A DNA stretch of 40,563 nt from an uncultured Mucilaginibacter sp. (GCF_946481715.1 NZ_CAMLOV010000031.1:1-40563); one strand, 5' to 3'. Counted from the stretch's first letter, positions 1-7,692 are shown. Program-made: numbers and translations. The notes: generated by a model from the sequence alone, not told the origin.

Positions 1-606
1 ATGCCCGGCCCCGAAGAGTTTGCCCGGTACGTTATCCGCCGAACGCTTGGTGCTTTGGGCATAGCTTACTTAAAGGAAATGAGCTGGCGCGCCCGTTTTG
101 TTAAAGGGAATTTAGTAAAGCAAGAACTGGAAAAGATGGTGGCAGCCGGCGAAGTTGTTACCGTTGCGGTTGAAAGCCTGAAGAGTGCAGCATTGTATAT
201 GCTGGCAAATCAGCAAACCGAAGTTGAGCTATCGGGCGAAGCATTTATTCTTTCCCCTTTTGATATACTGAACGTTTTCCGGCATCGGCTGCGCGATTTT
301 TTTGATTTTGATTACCAGGTGGAGTGCTTTGTGCCGGCACCCAAACGTAAATACGGGTATTTCTCGCTGCCGGTGCTGGTAGGGGATACCTTTGTTGCCC
401 GCATGGATGCCAAGGCAGAAAGGAAACAAAAGGTATTGGTTGTACATAACCTGCATTTTGAAGAGGTGGAACTGAGCGAAGCCATGCTGCAAGAGGTTAT
501 TGAGGCGCTAAAAGCCTTTACGCAATTTAATCAGTGCCACCATATTGAATTTAAAAAAACAAATAAGGAAGCGTACTTAAAAACCATTGAAATGGCGCTG
601 AAATAG
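1..606 (+). CDS. Winged-helix DNA-binding protein, YcaQ/AlkX family (5'-truncated by window edge)
   Basis: The reading frame is open from the first base and ends at TAG 604-606. The 201 visible residues match the C-terminal half of the YcaQ (HTH_42, COG3214) family. The most telling part is the stretch around residues 97-140, with DYQVECFVPAPKRKYGYF followed by SLPVLVGDTFVARMDAKAER. Full-length family members have about 370-400 residues, so the ATG at position 1 is probably an internal Met and the N-terminal winged-helix part lies outside the window. E. coli YcaQ is a DNA glycosylase that unhooks interstrand crosslinks. Its active-site QxQ motif is N-terminal and cannot be checked here, so the activity is only a family-level guess. 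The last 13 codons and the bases after the stop are repeated at 2599-2655. Confidence 0.8.
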   Translation: MPGPEEFARYVIRRTLGALGIAYLKEMSWRARFVKGNLVKQELEKMVAAGEVVTVAVESLKSAALYMLANQQTEVELSGEAFILSPFDILNVFRHRLRDFFDFDYQVECFVPAPKRKYGYFSLPVLVGDTFVARMDAKAERKQKVLVVHNLHFEEVELSEAMLQEVIEALKAFTQFNQCHHIEFKKTNKEAYLKTIEMALK

Positions 607-628
607 CGATGTTGAGTAGCTCTATTAA
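573..628 (+). repeat. Direct repeat copy 1: 3' tail of the ycaQ-like gene
   Basis: Bases 573-628 (last codons, stop TAG and about 20 bases after it) reappear at 2599-2655. The first 35 bases, through GAAATGGCGCTGAAATAGC, differ by a single base. The following TGAG-AGC-ATTAA part is more diverged. The two copies bracket the AT-rich peptidase gene and its flanking repeats. Confidence 0.8.
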
Positions 629-808
629 TCCCCGCCGGGTCAGGCGGAGGGGCGGCCGCAAATAGGAGCCTGAGCTTTACTGATTACCGAGGCATTTGAG
701 GAGCATTAATTTGGCCCTCAAGGATCCATTTAGTGGAATAATTAAAATGAATTATTAACCTGGTTATAGCAAAACTGCTTTACATACCAACGCCTGTTAT
801 GTGCTGTT
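607..808. other. Intergenic gap with GC-rich repeat fragment and cassette-like left boundary
   Basis: No gene is seen. The gap lies between the ycaQ-like stop and the 3' end of the leftward peptidase gene. It holds a GC-rich stretch, CCGCCGGGTCAGGCGGAGG (632-650), related to the repeats near 2444 and 5765. At 791-804 it holds CGCCTGTTATGTGC, which on the minus strand lies just after the peptidase stop and resembles the ends of single-gene cassettes known in Bacteroidota. Confidence 0.4.
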
Positions 809-2239
809 TTATTTCTTAATTATCTCGATTGCTTGTTCTGTCCATTCACTTCCCTTAAGATAAATGTCAGGTTTAATCCCTTCTTTGTCTACTGAAAATC
901 CTGTGTCTAACCAAAGTTGCCTGTTGGTTGGCAATTGAAGGCGAAATGTTGAACAGGCTGTTTTATAATGCACAACATTTCCATAGTCCATCATTCCACC
1001 TGAATTTGCTCCAACAACTACAACTTTATTGCTTTGCCTTGCTACCATTGTAAACAATTCGCCACTACTAACAGTATTTTCATTTATTAGCAACGCAATT
1101 TTTTTGGGGAAAGGTTTTGCTTTTTCCATTTTTAATGTGTCGGTAGGTTTGCCATCTTCGTTATACATTTTATCGTAATTGGCCTTCATTTTGTTAAACC
1201 TCACATCTAATTTATTTTTTCCGGCACTATCCAAACTCTCGTAATAATTTGAAATGTAACTCCTATACCAAATGTCAAAATTGCTTTTTGTCAACCGCAT
1301 TTCTGCATTGTAAAATATAATTGGGTTTGTGTAAATGTATTCCAGTAATTGAAGCCCAATACTATAATCGCCACCGCTATTGTTGCTCATATCTAATATC
1401 CAATATGGCGTTGCTTCTAACTTATCTTTATATTTTTTCAAAAGATATGCTGTTTGTTCATAAGCATTATTTTCAAAGGAAGGAAATCTCCAAATAGCAA
1501 CATCGTTTTTAAAAGTTAAACTTGGTGCATATCTGTCTTTTGACATTTCATATTCTGTAATATCTCTTTTCGTTTTAACTCTTGGAAATGTTTTTTCATA
1601 GAACACAATGTCAAAATCAAGAATGTTATCTACTACTTGAACTTTATGGGTAGAAATGTCTGATTTATCGCCTTCATAAAATGTACCTTCATACTTGGTT
1701 CCTATTTTTTTAATCACCAATTTAACTTCCCCTACTTTCCAATTTTCGTTTTTAGTGCTAATTATGGTTGCATAAAATAAATTGGGTTTCACTTGTGTAA
1801 TACCTAATTTATAGCTTGAACTTTCATAAATGCCTTCTATTGGGTCAAGTTTTTTTGCTTTTGAGTAGTAATTATTTATTAGACTTTGTGTCAAGTTAGT
1901 GGTGAGAATTTGAAATTCTTTTGGTTCTGTTTTGTTGTCCGAAAATTCTTTTGGTTTATTGTATTTAATTCGCAAATGCTTGTCTTTAAAGAACGTAATC
2001 CATTCTTGTATTTGTTTTGCACATGAACTGTCAGCATTAATTTTTTTTGATAATGAATAATGTTTAACTGTCCACTCATTGTAAGCTGTTTGATTACTTG
2101 TAGTTACTTTGTCAAACCAACCCGCGTAATTGGCTTCTACAATTTTTTGAGCTTGCAAAAATAAGCTGTCGCAATTACAATTTTGTCCAAAAGACAAGTT
2201 TGCAATAACGAGTGGTAAAAAAGTTAAAAGTCTTTTCAT
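809..2239 (-). CDS. Secreted S41-family (C-terminal processing-type) peptidase
   Basis: This 476-residue protein starts with a typical Sec signal peptide (MKRLLTFLPLVIANLSFGQ, probably cut near residue 19). The C-terminal third carries the S41 protease core. It has a WILDMSNNSGGDYSIGLQLL segment, then LLINENTVSSGELFTMV, whose first Ser after Thr-Val fits the T-x-S nucleophile position, then the VVGANSGGMMDYG strand. No PDZ domain is obvious. The usual CtpA Lys is not visible, which resembles the IRBP-like branch that uses a different catalytic set. It would act in the periplasm or outside the cell, substrate unknown. Its base composition is clearly more AT-rich than its neighbours, it stands alone on the minus strand, and repeats flank it. 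These are signs of recent acquisition. Confidence 0.8.
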   Translation of the reverse strand: MKRLLTFLPLVIANLSFGQNCNCDSLFLQAQKIVEANYAGWFDKVTTSNQTAYNEWTVKHYSLSKKINADSSCAKQIQEWITFFKDKHLRIKYNKPKEFSDNKTEPKEFQILTTNLTQSLINNYYSKAKKLDPIEGIYESSSYKLGITQVKPNLFYATIISTKNENWKVGEVKLVIKKIGTKYEGTFYEGDKSDISTHKVQVVDNILDFDIVFYEKTFPRVKTKRDITEYEMSKDRYAPSLTFKNDVAIWRFPSFENNAYEQTAYLLKKYKDKLEATPYWILDMSNNSGGDYSIGLQLLEYIYTNPIIFYNAEMRLTKSNFDIWYRSYISNYYESLDSAGKNKLDVRFNKMKANYDKMYNEDGKPTDTLKMEKAKPFPKKIALLINENTVSSGELFTMVARQSNKVVVVGANSGGMMDYGNVVHYKTACSTFRLQLPTNRQLWLDTGFSVDKEGIKPDIYLKGSEWTEQAIEIIKK

Positions 2240-2551
2240 TATTTTTTCTTGTTAGTTGCTGTACAGTCGCTCTAAAATCGCACATCACGCCCGGGGCTTG
2301 CCGATGTTGGCGGTTACATTATTTATTATGCAATGTAACATTTGGAAGAAGATTTTCGGCCAATTTTGCAAAACCTTTGTTAGGCGTATTATTTCTTTCT
2401 ATAATAGGCCGTTTTTATCTCCAAATTTTTCAATTAGTCCATTCCGCCGGGTCAGGCGTCTTCGCCCTGACTGTAAACCTTTGTAAGTGTCCACGCTGAC
2501 GTGTATGACGTACTAAATTAAAGGAGTTTCTGTTTCGGGTATTTTAAACGC

Positions 2552-2598
2552 GGACGCTTAAGCTTTTAGCTTCCGGGCGTGGACGCCCGGGTGGGCGG
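2552..2598. repeat. Dispersed palindromic intergenic repeat, copy A
   Basis: The core is CCGGGCGT-GG-ACGCCCGG (2573-2590), a perfect 8-base inverted repeat. It is preceded by GGACGCTTAAG and followed by GTGGGCGG. The same arrangement recurs at 5786-5831. Copy A ends exactly where the duplicated ycaQ tail begins. Confidence 0.75.
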
Positions 2599-2655
2599 GT
2601 ACTTAAGAACCATTGAAATGGCGCTGAAATAGCATAGGTTGAGCAGCCCGATTAA
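2599..2655 (+). repeat. Direct repeat copy 2: duplicated 3' tail of the ycaQ-like gene
   Basis: This is a near-identical copy of 573-628, including the final codons, stop codon and the TGAGcAGC...ATTAA sequence after it. It has no upstream coding sequence of its own, so it is a tail-only duplication left by insertion or unequal recombination. Confidence 0.8.
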
Positions 2656-2747
2656 CAATAAAATAATCTGCAATTAAGCACCGGCTAAACGGATTTTCTA
2701 TATCTTTAGTGGTATACTAAACCCTTACCCAAAAGCTATCAAAATAA

Positions 2748-3137
2748 ATGATCATTATTATTAAAGACGAAAGTGCAACAGGTAAACTACTGCACGAGTT
2801 TGAAATGGAGTTTAAAACCGAAATGGTGACCGTGCGCGATATTATTATGCGGCGGGTGTATGATGAGGTGAAGCAATACAACGAAAAAGTACACCTCGGC
2901 TTTAAAGGGCTGGTGCAGCCTACCGATGCCGAAAAAACACTTAACGGCTATAAGCAAAAAAAGGATAAGGTAATTGATGCCGAGAAACAGGCATACGTTG
3001 CCCTGCATGCTTTTCAAAACAATGGCTTTTTTGTTTTGATAGATAACATGCAGTCTGAAAACCTGGACGAGGAGATTGCCCTGCACCCCGGCATGAGCGT
3101 GAGTTTTATAAAGTTAACGCAATTAGTTGGCGGTTAA
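2748..3137 (+). CDS. Small beta-grasp (ubiquitin/MoaD)-like protein ending in Gly-Gly, paired with DUF4132 gene
   Basis: No named family is recognised with certainty for this 129-residue protein. Its layout resembles a beta-grasp fold. A first strand (IIIIKDE) and turn (SATGKL) are followed by a second strand (LHEFEMEF) and a helix opening with TVRDIIMRRVYDEV. A charged linker follows, then a strand GFFVLIDNM and a C-terminal part LHPGMSVSFIKLTQLVGG. This end recalls the D-G-D-x-V-x-F...GG ends of MoaD/ThiS and the GG tail of ubiquitin. The gene sits two bases before the DUF4132 gene, so they are surely co-transcribed and probably partners. No E1-, E2- or JAB-like gene is in the window. The fold assignment is inference from the strand/helix pattern. 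Confidence 0.75.
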   Translation: MIIIIKDESATGKLLHEFEMEFKTEMVTVRDIIMRRVYDEVKQYNEKVHLGFKGLVQPTDAEKTLNGYKQKKDKVIDAEKQAYVALHAFQNNGFFVLIDNMQSENLDEEIALHPGMSVSFIKLTQLVGG

Positions 3138-3139
3138 GC

Positions 3140-5740
3140 ATGGGCATTTTAGATAGAATTTTGGGCGTTTTTCAGAAGAATGACGTGCAGGAAGATAGCG
3201 CACAAACGGACAGCAGTTGGGAATACAAAAAGGTAATTTCAAGCTCACGAAGTGAACTGGAAAAAAACAACACTTATTTTTACGACCTAAAACTATCTGC
3301 CTGCACCCAATACACCAATAACGTTGCATCCTGGGGCGACAAAAAAAAGATCCAATTAATATTATACTGCATAGCTAAAAACACCAGCTATAACAACAAG
3401 GCTAATTGCAACTACGGCAGCATCGAAGCTAAAGACAGGGATGTAAGGGCAGCCTACCTTGCACAGCTCCTTAAAACCAAATTGGTTATTGATGCAGGTG
3501 ATTTGGAGCAAATGGTAAATGCCTTAACCGCAGATTTAAAGCACGGTTGGGGCACTTACAACCAGTGGCCTATTGGCGCCCTGCTAAACCAGCTTTCGCG
3601 CTTACACGGCAGCACCGGGTTGCCGGTGCAAATGCATGCATCAGTAGGTATACTGAGGAAAGCCATCAGCCAGGTCGATACGGCTTATTTTGAGAAGGAT
3701 AGGCTAAAGCTGATGGAGAAGATCGATCAGCTACTCTTTAGTGCCACCGCCGCGCCGGAGGAAGTAAAGCCCACCTTGTTTTTAGGGAAAGACCAGTTTT
3801 CGGGCTATGCTAATCAAATTATTGAGGGGATGCCCGCAGCTGCAAAACCCCTGTGGTATAAACTGATAGCAAAAGCAGGCAAAGCAACCGGGGCAAAACC
3901 ATCAGCAAAATTCCTGGCAGAGGGCAAAGAATTGTTTACCCAACTCGGTGCCGATAAGTTTAAGGCTGTGGTAAACGACTGGGCTCTTTTCCTCGTAGCC
4001 ATGAAAGAGGAAACCACCGTTACTGTCGAAAACTACGGCGGCCGCGAGTACCGCTATTCGTCGTCTACCTTTTTAAGCGCTATAAATGTGGAAGCTATTA
4101 AGGGCTTTGTGTGGATGTGCTCCAATTTTCATGATAATGCAACGCTTAACAACTTAGCCAAACTGGCCGAAAGGGCTTTTAGGAAAATACCGGGGCAGGG
4201 CCCTGCTGCCGCCGCTGTTGGCAACGCCTGCCTGTATGCCCTCTACCGCTCGAAAGGGCTGGATGGTATCGGGCACTTGTCGCGGCTTAAATTGCGCATT
4301 AAGCAATCGAGTACGCAGCAATTGATAGAGAAATACATTGCCGAAGCTGCAGCCGGGCAAGGTGTATCACCCCATGTTATTGAAGATATGGCCGTGGATG
4401 ACCTGAAGCTGGAAAACGGCAGCCGGGAATGGCAATTTGAAGGCTTTACCTGCACTTTAAACATTACCGGGGTTGGCAAATCTGAATTAAACTGGTTTAA
4501 AGCCGATGGGACGCAGCAAAAATCGGTGCCGGCGGTTGTTAAAGATAAGTCTGCCGAGAAGCTAAAGAAGATAAAAGACACGCAAAAGCAAACCGACCAG
4601 GGAACCACCGCCCAGCGCGACAGGATCGACCGTATGTTTAGGACGGGCCGTAGCTGGACATTTGATGCTTTTACAAAGTACTACCTGCAACACGGGCTAA
4701 TGGGCTTTTTAACTAAGCGCATCATTTGGAATTTTACTAACGCCGAAGGTACTGTTGCGGCATTGCTTATAGATGGCGATTGGCATAATAGCGACGATGA
4801 ATTGGTAGTGCCCGATACAGGCGCTGTTGTTTCGCTATGGCATCCGGCACTGGCATCGGTTGCCGAAGTGAAGGCCTGGCGTAGCCTGTTGATGAAGCAC
4901 CAGGTACAGCAGCCGCTTAAGCAGGCGTTCCGCGAAGTTTACCTGTTAACCGAAGCAGAGCTGAACACCCGGTCGTACAGTAACAGGATGGCGGCGCACG
5001 TGCTTAAGCAACACCAGTTTAATATGCTGGCTAAAACACGCGGCTGGAAATACGCTTTAATGGGCGCTTTCGATAACGGGGTTGAGCATGGCATTGCGGA
5101 AATTAATTTGCCCGAATACGGTTTAAAGGCACAATATTGGGTTAATGAGGTGAATGCCGACGATGCTTTAAGCGAAACCGGTATTTGGAACTATGTAACT
5201 ACCGACCAGGTGAGGTTTACCAATAACACCAACAGTGCTGTTATCGACCTCATAGATGTCCCTGCGCTGGTCCTGTCTGAAGTGCTGCGCGATGTAGATT
5301 TGTTTGTTGGTGTTGCCAGCGTGGGCAACGACCCCGCCTGGCAAGATTCGGGCGGGCTGCCGGCTTTTAATAATTATTGGCAATCCTATTCATTCGGCGA
5401 CCTTACCGAGGTTGCAAAAACGCGTAAGGAAATACTAACCGGCTTGTTGCCCCGCCTCAAAATAAATAAGGTGGCCGAGATAAAGGATAAATTTGTTGTG
5501 GTAAAGGGGAAACTGCGGACGTATAAAATTCATATAGGCAGTACCAATATTTTGATGGAACCTAACGACCAATACTTGTGCATAGTTCCCGACCGCAGCC
5601 AAAAGAACCAAACCGAAAATGTTTTCCTGCCCTTTGAAGGCGATGCCGGGCTGTCGGTTATACTGTCGAAGGCATTTTTGCTTGCGGACGATGATAAGAT
5701 CACTGATAGGACTATCACATCACAAATAAACCGCAAATAA
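3140..5740 (+). CDS. Large DUF4132-domain protein (MolR/YehI-like)
   Basis: This is an 866-residue cytoplasmic protein without a signal peptide or membrane segments. The N-terminal 450 residues are helical and repeat-like. From about residue 500 to 690 it matches the DUF4132 domain found in E. coli YehI and the so-called molybdate regulator MolR. Diagnostic pieces are ALLIDGDW, VVSLWHPALASVAEVKAWR, QPLKQAFREVYLLTEAE and NRMAAHVLKQHQFNMLAKTR followed by GWKYALMGAFD. The biochemical role of DUF4132 is not established. The gene starts two bases after the stop of the small Gly-Gly protein, so the two form a unit. Another copy of the palindromic repeat follows it. Confidence 0.8.
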   Translation: MGILDRILGVFQKNDVQEDSAQTDSSWEYKKVISSSRSELEKNNTYFYDLKLSACTQYTNNVASWGDKKKIQLILYCIAKNTSYNNKANCNYGSIEAKDRDVRAAYLAQLLKTKLVIDAGDLEQMVNALTADLKHGWGTYNQWPIGALLNQLSRLHGSTGLPVQMHASVGILRKAISQVDTAYFEKDRLKLMEKIDQLLFSATAAPEEVKPTLFLGKDQFSGYANQIIEGMPAAAKPLWYKLIAKAGKATGAKPSAKFLAEGKELFTQLGADKFKAVVNDWALFLVAMKEETTVTVENYGGREYRYSSSTFLSAINVEAIKGFVWMCSNFHDNATLNNLAKLAERAFRKIPGQGPAAAAVGNACLYALYRSKGLDGIGHLSRLKLRIKQSSTQQLIEKYIAEAAAGQGVSPHVIEDMAVDDLKLENGSREWQFEGFTCTLNITGVGKSELNWFKADGTQQKSVPAVVKDKSAEKLKKIKDTQKQTDQGTTAQRDRIDRMFRTGRSWTFDAFTKYYLQHGLMGFLTKRIIWNFTNAEGTVAALLIDGDWHNSDDELVVPDTGAVVSLWHPALASVAEVKAWRSLLMKHQVQQPLKQAFREVYLLTEAELNTRSYSNRMAAHVLKQHQFNMLAKTRGWKYALMGAFDNGVEHGIAEINLPEYGLKAQYWVNEVNADDALSETGIWNYVTTDQVRFTNNTNSAVIDLIDVPALVLSEVLRDVDLFVGVASVGNDPAWQDSGGLPAFNNYWQSYSFGDLTEVAKTRKEILTGLLPRLKINKVAEIKDKFVVVKGKLRTYKIHIGSTNILMEPNDQYLCIVPDRSQKNQTENVFLPFEGDAGLSVILSKAFLLADDDKITDRTITSQINRK

Positions 5741-5785
5741 ACCCGGCTCGTCGATTTATCCTGAGTCAGGCGTCTTCGTAAGTGT

Positions 5786-5831
5786 GGACGCTTAAAATTT
5801 AGCATCCGGGCGTGGACGCCCGGATGGGCGG
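5786..5831. repeat. Dispersed palindromic intergenic repeat, copy B
   Basis: It has GGACGCTTAA, then the palindrome CCGGGCGT-GG-ACGCCCGG (5806-5823), then ATGGGCGG, matching copy A at 2552-2598 with a few changes. GTCAGGCGTCTTCG (5765-5778), just before it, is also present near copy A at 2450-2463. The repeat unit is therefore probably near 70-150 bases with a variable middle. It lies between convergent genes and could help end transcription. Confidence 0.75.
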
Positions 5832-5856
5832 AATAGAAAACATTCTACACCCCCGT

Positions 5857-6300
5857 TTAGGTGCCTGTTATTAGTGCCCCCGCTATCATCCCTTTTAGTA
5901 CCTCCAGGTCCACATCAGCCAGTTTATTCAAATACAAACAACCGCCGCCTGTTTTATGCTTGCCCAGCTTTTGCAGGGCGGCTTCGTGCCGGCGCAGGTC
6001 TATCAGGTAGATGGTCAAATTCGCCTTGCGCGGGGCAAAGCCCATCAGGAACCAGTCCACCTGCCGCCCGCTGGTAGGGCTTTCATAGCGTTTCAAGCCA
6101 AACCCCACAATGGAATTGCTCCATAGCACCGGCGCTTCGCCACTGGCCTGCTGCATCGTGTCCAGCAGCACCAGGCTGTCGCGGCGTTTCTGCTCATCAG
6201 GCAGCCCATTAATAAATTCAAGTATGCTAACCTGGGTCGGCTTGGTTTTTATCTCGGCGAGTTTGGGTTTTTTGGCGGGCATAACGGGATGGTTTAGCAT
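5857..6300 (-). CDS. DUF1801 domain protein (YdhG-like)
   Basis: The protein has 147 residues, or 141 if translation begins at the internal Met (codon 6280-6282, MPAKKPK), which looks equally plausible. The DUF1801 pattern is clear. It has VSILEFINGLPDEQKRRDS, then LWSNSIVGFGLKRYESPTSG, then DWFLMGFAPRKANLTIYLID and a C-terminal GKHKTGGGCLYLNKLADVDL. DUF1801 proteins are small cytosolic proteins. Some Bacillus members are frataxin-like iron chaperones, but that should not be transferred here. It is a stand-alone minus-strand gene. Confidence 0.8.
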   Translation of the reverse strand: MLNHPVMPAKKPKLAEIKTKPTQVSILEFINGLPDEQKRRDSLVLLDTMQQASGEAPVLWSNSIVGFGLKRYESPTSGRQVDWFLMGFAPRKANLTIYLIDLRRHEAALQKLGKHKTGGGCLYLNKLADVDLEVLKGMIAGALITGT

Positions 6301-6466
6301 TACGGTTAACGAAGCTACAAAAATAAGCTGCCATCAGCGGCGGCCCAAAATGGCAAAACCCGTCAAAAAACCACATTTTTTAAACAATCCTTTTTTTAAC
6401 GTTATTACCCCGAAAAACCACAGAAAATCAAAGAAAAACGCAGATTTTCGCAAACCACCATTTAGC

Positions 6467-6573
6467 TGTACGAAGTTGTGCGAAACTGTACGGATTTGTA
6501 CGAAACTGTACGAAATTGTGCGAAACTGTACGGAGACTGTACGAACTGTACGAACTGTACGATTCGTACAGTT
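6467..6573. repeat. Degenerate decamer tandem array capped by a perfect inverted repeat
   Basis: Ten units with the core TGTACG or TGTGCG follow each other at roughly 10-base spacing from 6467 to 6561, mostly of the form cgaaactgta. The array ends in AACTGTACGA-T-TCGTACAGTT (6553-6573), a perfect 10-base inverted repeat. It lies 30 bases past the 3' end of the leftward gene 6603-6950. Confidence 0.75.
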
Positions 6574-6602
6574 AGTCCTGGTATAGGTTTATCGCGGGCC
6601 GG

Positions 6603-6950
6603 TTAGCACAATGATGGGTTGGGGTAGTTGTCGGCCTGGTCTTCGGCCACGTTATCAAGGCAAACAAAATCCTTCTCTACCAATAAATACATGGCGCCAC
6701 TGGTGTGTTCGAAGCCAACGCGGCCGGTATGTACCCATTCCTGTATCATTTGGTCGGGCATGTGTATGGTGATGGTATTGTCTTCAAAGCTGGCCGACAG
6801 TGAGTTAACCATGCCGCGACGCAAGGCATACTTAAAAATTTGTGCGCCAAAGTTGGTGCTTTCTTCTACAAAGCCATTGGCAGCAAGGTTGGCCACATCG
6901 CTCTTAGTAAGCCTGTACCTCAGCGAATTGCCCTTTATCCTTATCTTCAT
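6603..6950 (-). CDS. Conserved small protein (DUF7009-like) overlapping cobA
   Basis: This 115-residue protein opens with MKIRIKGNSLRYRLTKSDV and ends in Cys. It has no transmembrane segment and no metal motif. It is predicted to be mostly beta-strand, with FEDNTITIHMPDQMIQEW and a cluster of acidic residues near the end. From memory it belongs to a short conserved-hypothetical family in Bacteroidota often called DUF7009; function unknown. Its start codon lies 47 bases inside the end of cobA in another frame, so translation is likely coupled to the methyltransferase. That position ties it loosely to sirohaem or nitrite metabolism, which is inference only. Confidence 0.7.
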   Translation of the reverse strand: MKIRIKGNSLRYRLTKSDVANLAANGFVEESTNFGAQIFKYALRRGMVNSLSASFEDNTITIHMPDQMIQEWVHTGRVGFEHTSGAMYLLVEKDFVCLDNVAEDQADNYPNPSLC

Positions 6951-7692
6951 AACATAATATTTCTTGCGTTTGTACGGTTACCACATCGCCTATAATAATG
7001 ATGGCGGGGTAGGTTAATTTATGCTGCTCTGCCAGCCACTCCAGATTGCGGGCCATGCCAACGGCGCTTCGCTGGTTAGGCAACGATGCATGCTGGATAA
7101 TAGCAGCCGGGGTGTTCCCAAAACCTGCATCTACGTAGCTTTTAGATATTTCAGCCAGTTTTTTCATGCCCATATATATAACTACGGTGGCGTTACTTTG
7201 CATGGCCAGTTTAAGGTCGGCCGATAGTTTGCCATCCTTTTTGGTGCCGGTTATCATCCACACGCTCTCGCTTACCGAGCGGTGGGTGAGGGGGATATCC
7301 TCAAAACCGGATGCCTGCATACTGGTAATACCCGGGATAAAATGCGTTTTAATGCCGTGCTGCCGCGCGTAAATGATCTCTTCGAAACCACGCCCGAAGA
7401 TGAACGGATCGCCACCCTTTAACCTTACTACCATGCCTTTAGTAAAGGCGTAGTGGCGTATCAGTTCGTGGATGTTTTCCTGCGGGGTGTAATCGCCATA
7501 GGGGCGTTTCCCTACATAAACCTTTTCGCAATCTTCGCGGCAAAGGGCCAGCAATTCGGTATTTGCCAGGTTATCGTATAATACCACGTTGGCCTGCTGC
7601 AGTATCTTATAACCTTTTACCGTTATCAGGTCTGGGTCGCCCGGGCCGGCTCCTAACACAAATAATTCTGGTTTTGATGGTTTATTTTGCAT
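6904..7692 (-). CDS. cobA: Uroporphyrinogen-III C-methyltransferase (SUMT)
   Basis: The enzyme transfers two methyl groups from S-adenosylmethionine to uroporphyrinogen III, giving precorrin-2, the precursor of sirohaem needed by NirB next door. The 262 residues match a single-domain SUMT. The glycine-rich loop VLGAGPGDPDLITVKGYKIL lies near the N-terminus. VVRLKGGDPFIFGRGFEE is at about 88-105, and the remaining parts GITSMQASGFEDIPLTHR and VVIYMGMKKL are in order. There is no fused CysG dehydrogenase/ferrochelatase or HemD domain, so the later sirohaem steps must be encoded elsewhere. It diverges from nirB across a 290-base AT-rich gap and is followed by the overlapping small gene. Confidence 0.95.
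   Translation of the reverse strand: MQNKPSKPELFVLGAGPGDPDLITVKGYKILQQANVVLYDNLANTELLALCREDCEKVYVGKRPYGDYTPQENIHELIRHYAFTKGMVVRLKGGDPFIFGRGFEEIIYARQHGIKTHFIPGITSMQASGFEDIPLTHRSVSESVWMITGTKKDGKLSADLKLAMQSNATVVIYMGMKKLAEISKSYVDAGFGNTPAAIIQHASLPNQRSAVGMARNLEWLAEQHKLTYPAIIIIGDVVTVQTQEILCYEDKDKGQFAEVQAY

Larger units (their letters stand above)
2240..2747. other. 508-base gene-free stretch with inverted repeats and dispersed repeat
   Basis: Short reading frames here have no protein-like composition. The stretch holds the peptidase promoter region, an inverted repeat GTTACATT/AATGTAAC (2313-2320 and 2332-2339), an attC-like core GTTAGGC (2379-2385), a CCGCCGGGTCAGGCGTCTTCG-type repeat near 2444-2463, the palindromic element at 2552-2598 and the second ycaQ tail copy. 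Confidence 0.6.

Noticed and set aside
2212..2499. Two overlapping plus-strand open frames upstream of the peptidase gene
   Set aside because: They run through the promoter, inverted repeat and GC-rich repeat, have no protein-like composition and overlap the start of a real gene.
6467..6573. Possible CRISPR array
   Set aside because: Units are about 10 bases with no unique spacers, and no cas genes are nearby.
6110..6586. Plus-strand frame encoding a repetitive TVR/CTK peptide
   Set aside because: The repetition is only the translation of the decamer array, and most of the frame lies opposite the DUF1801 gene.
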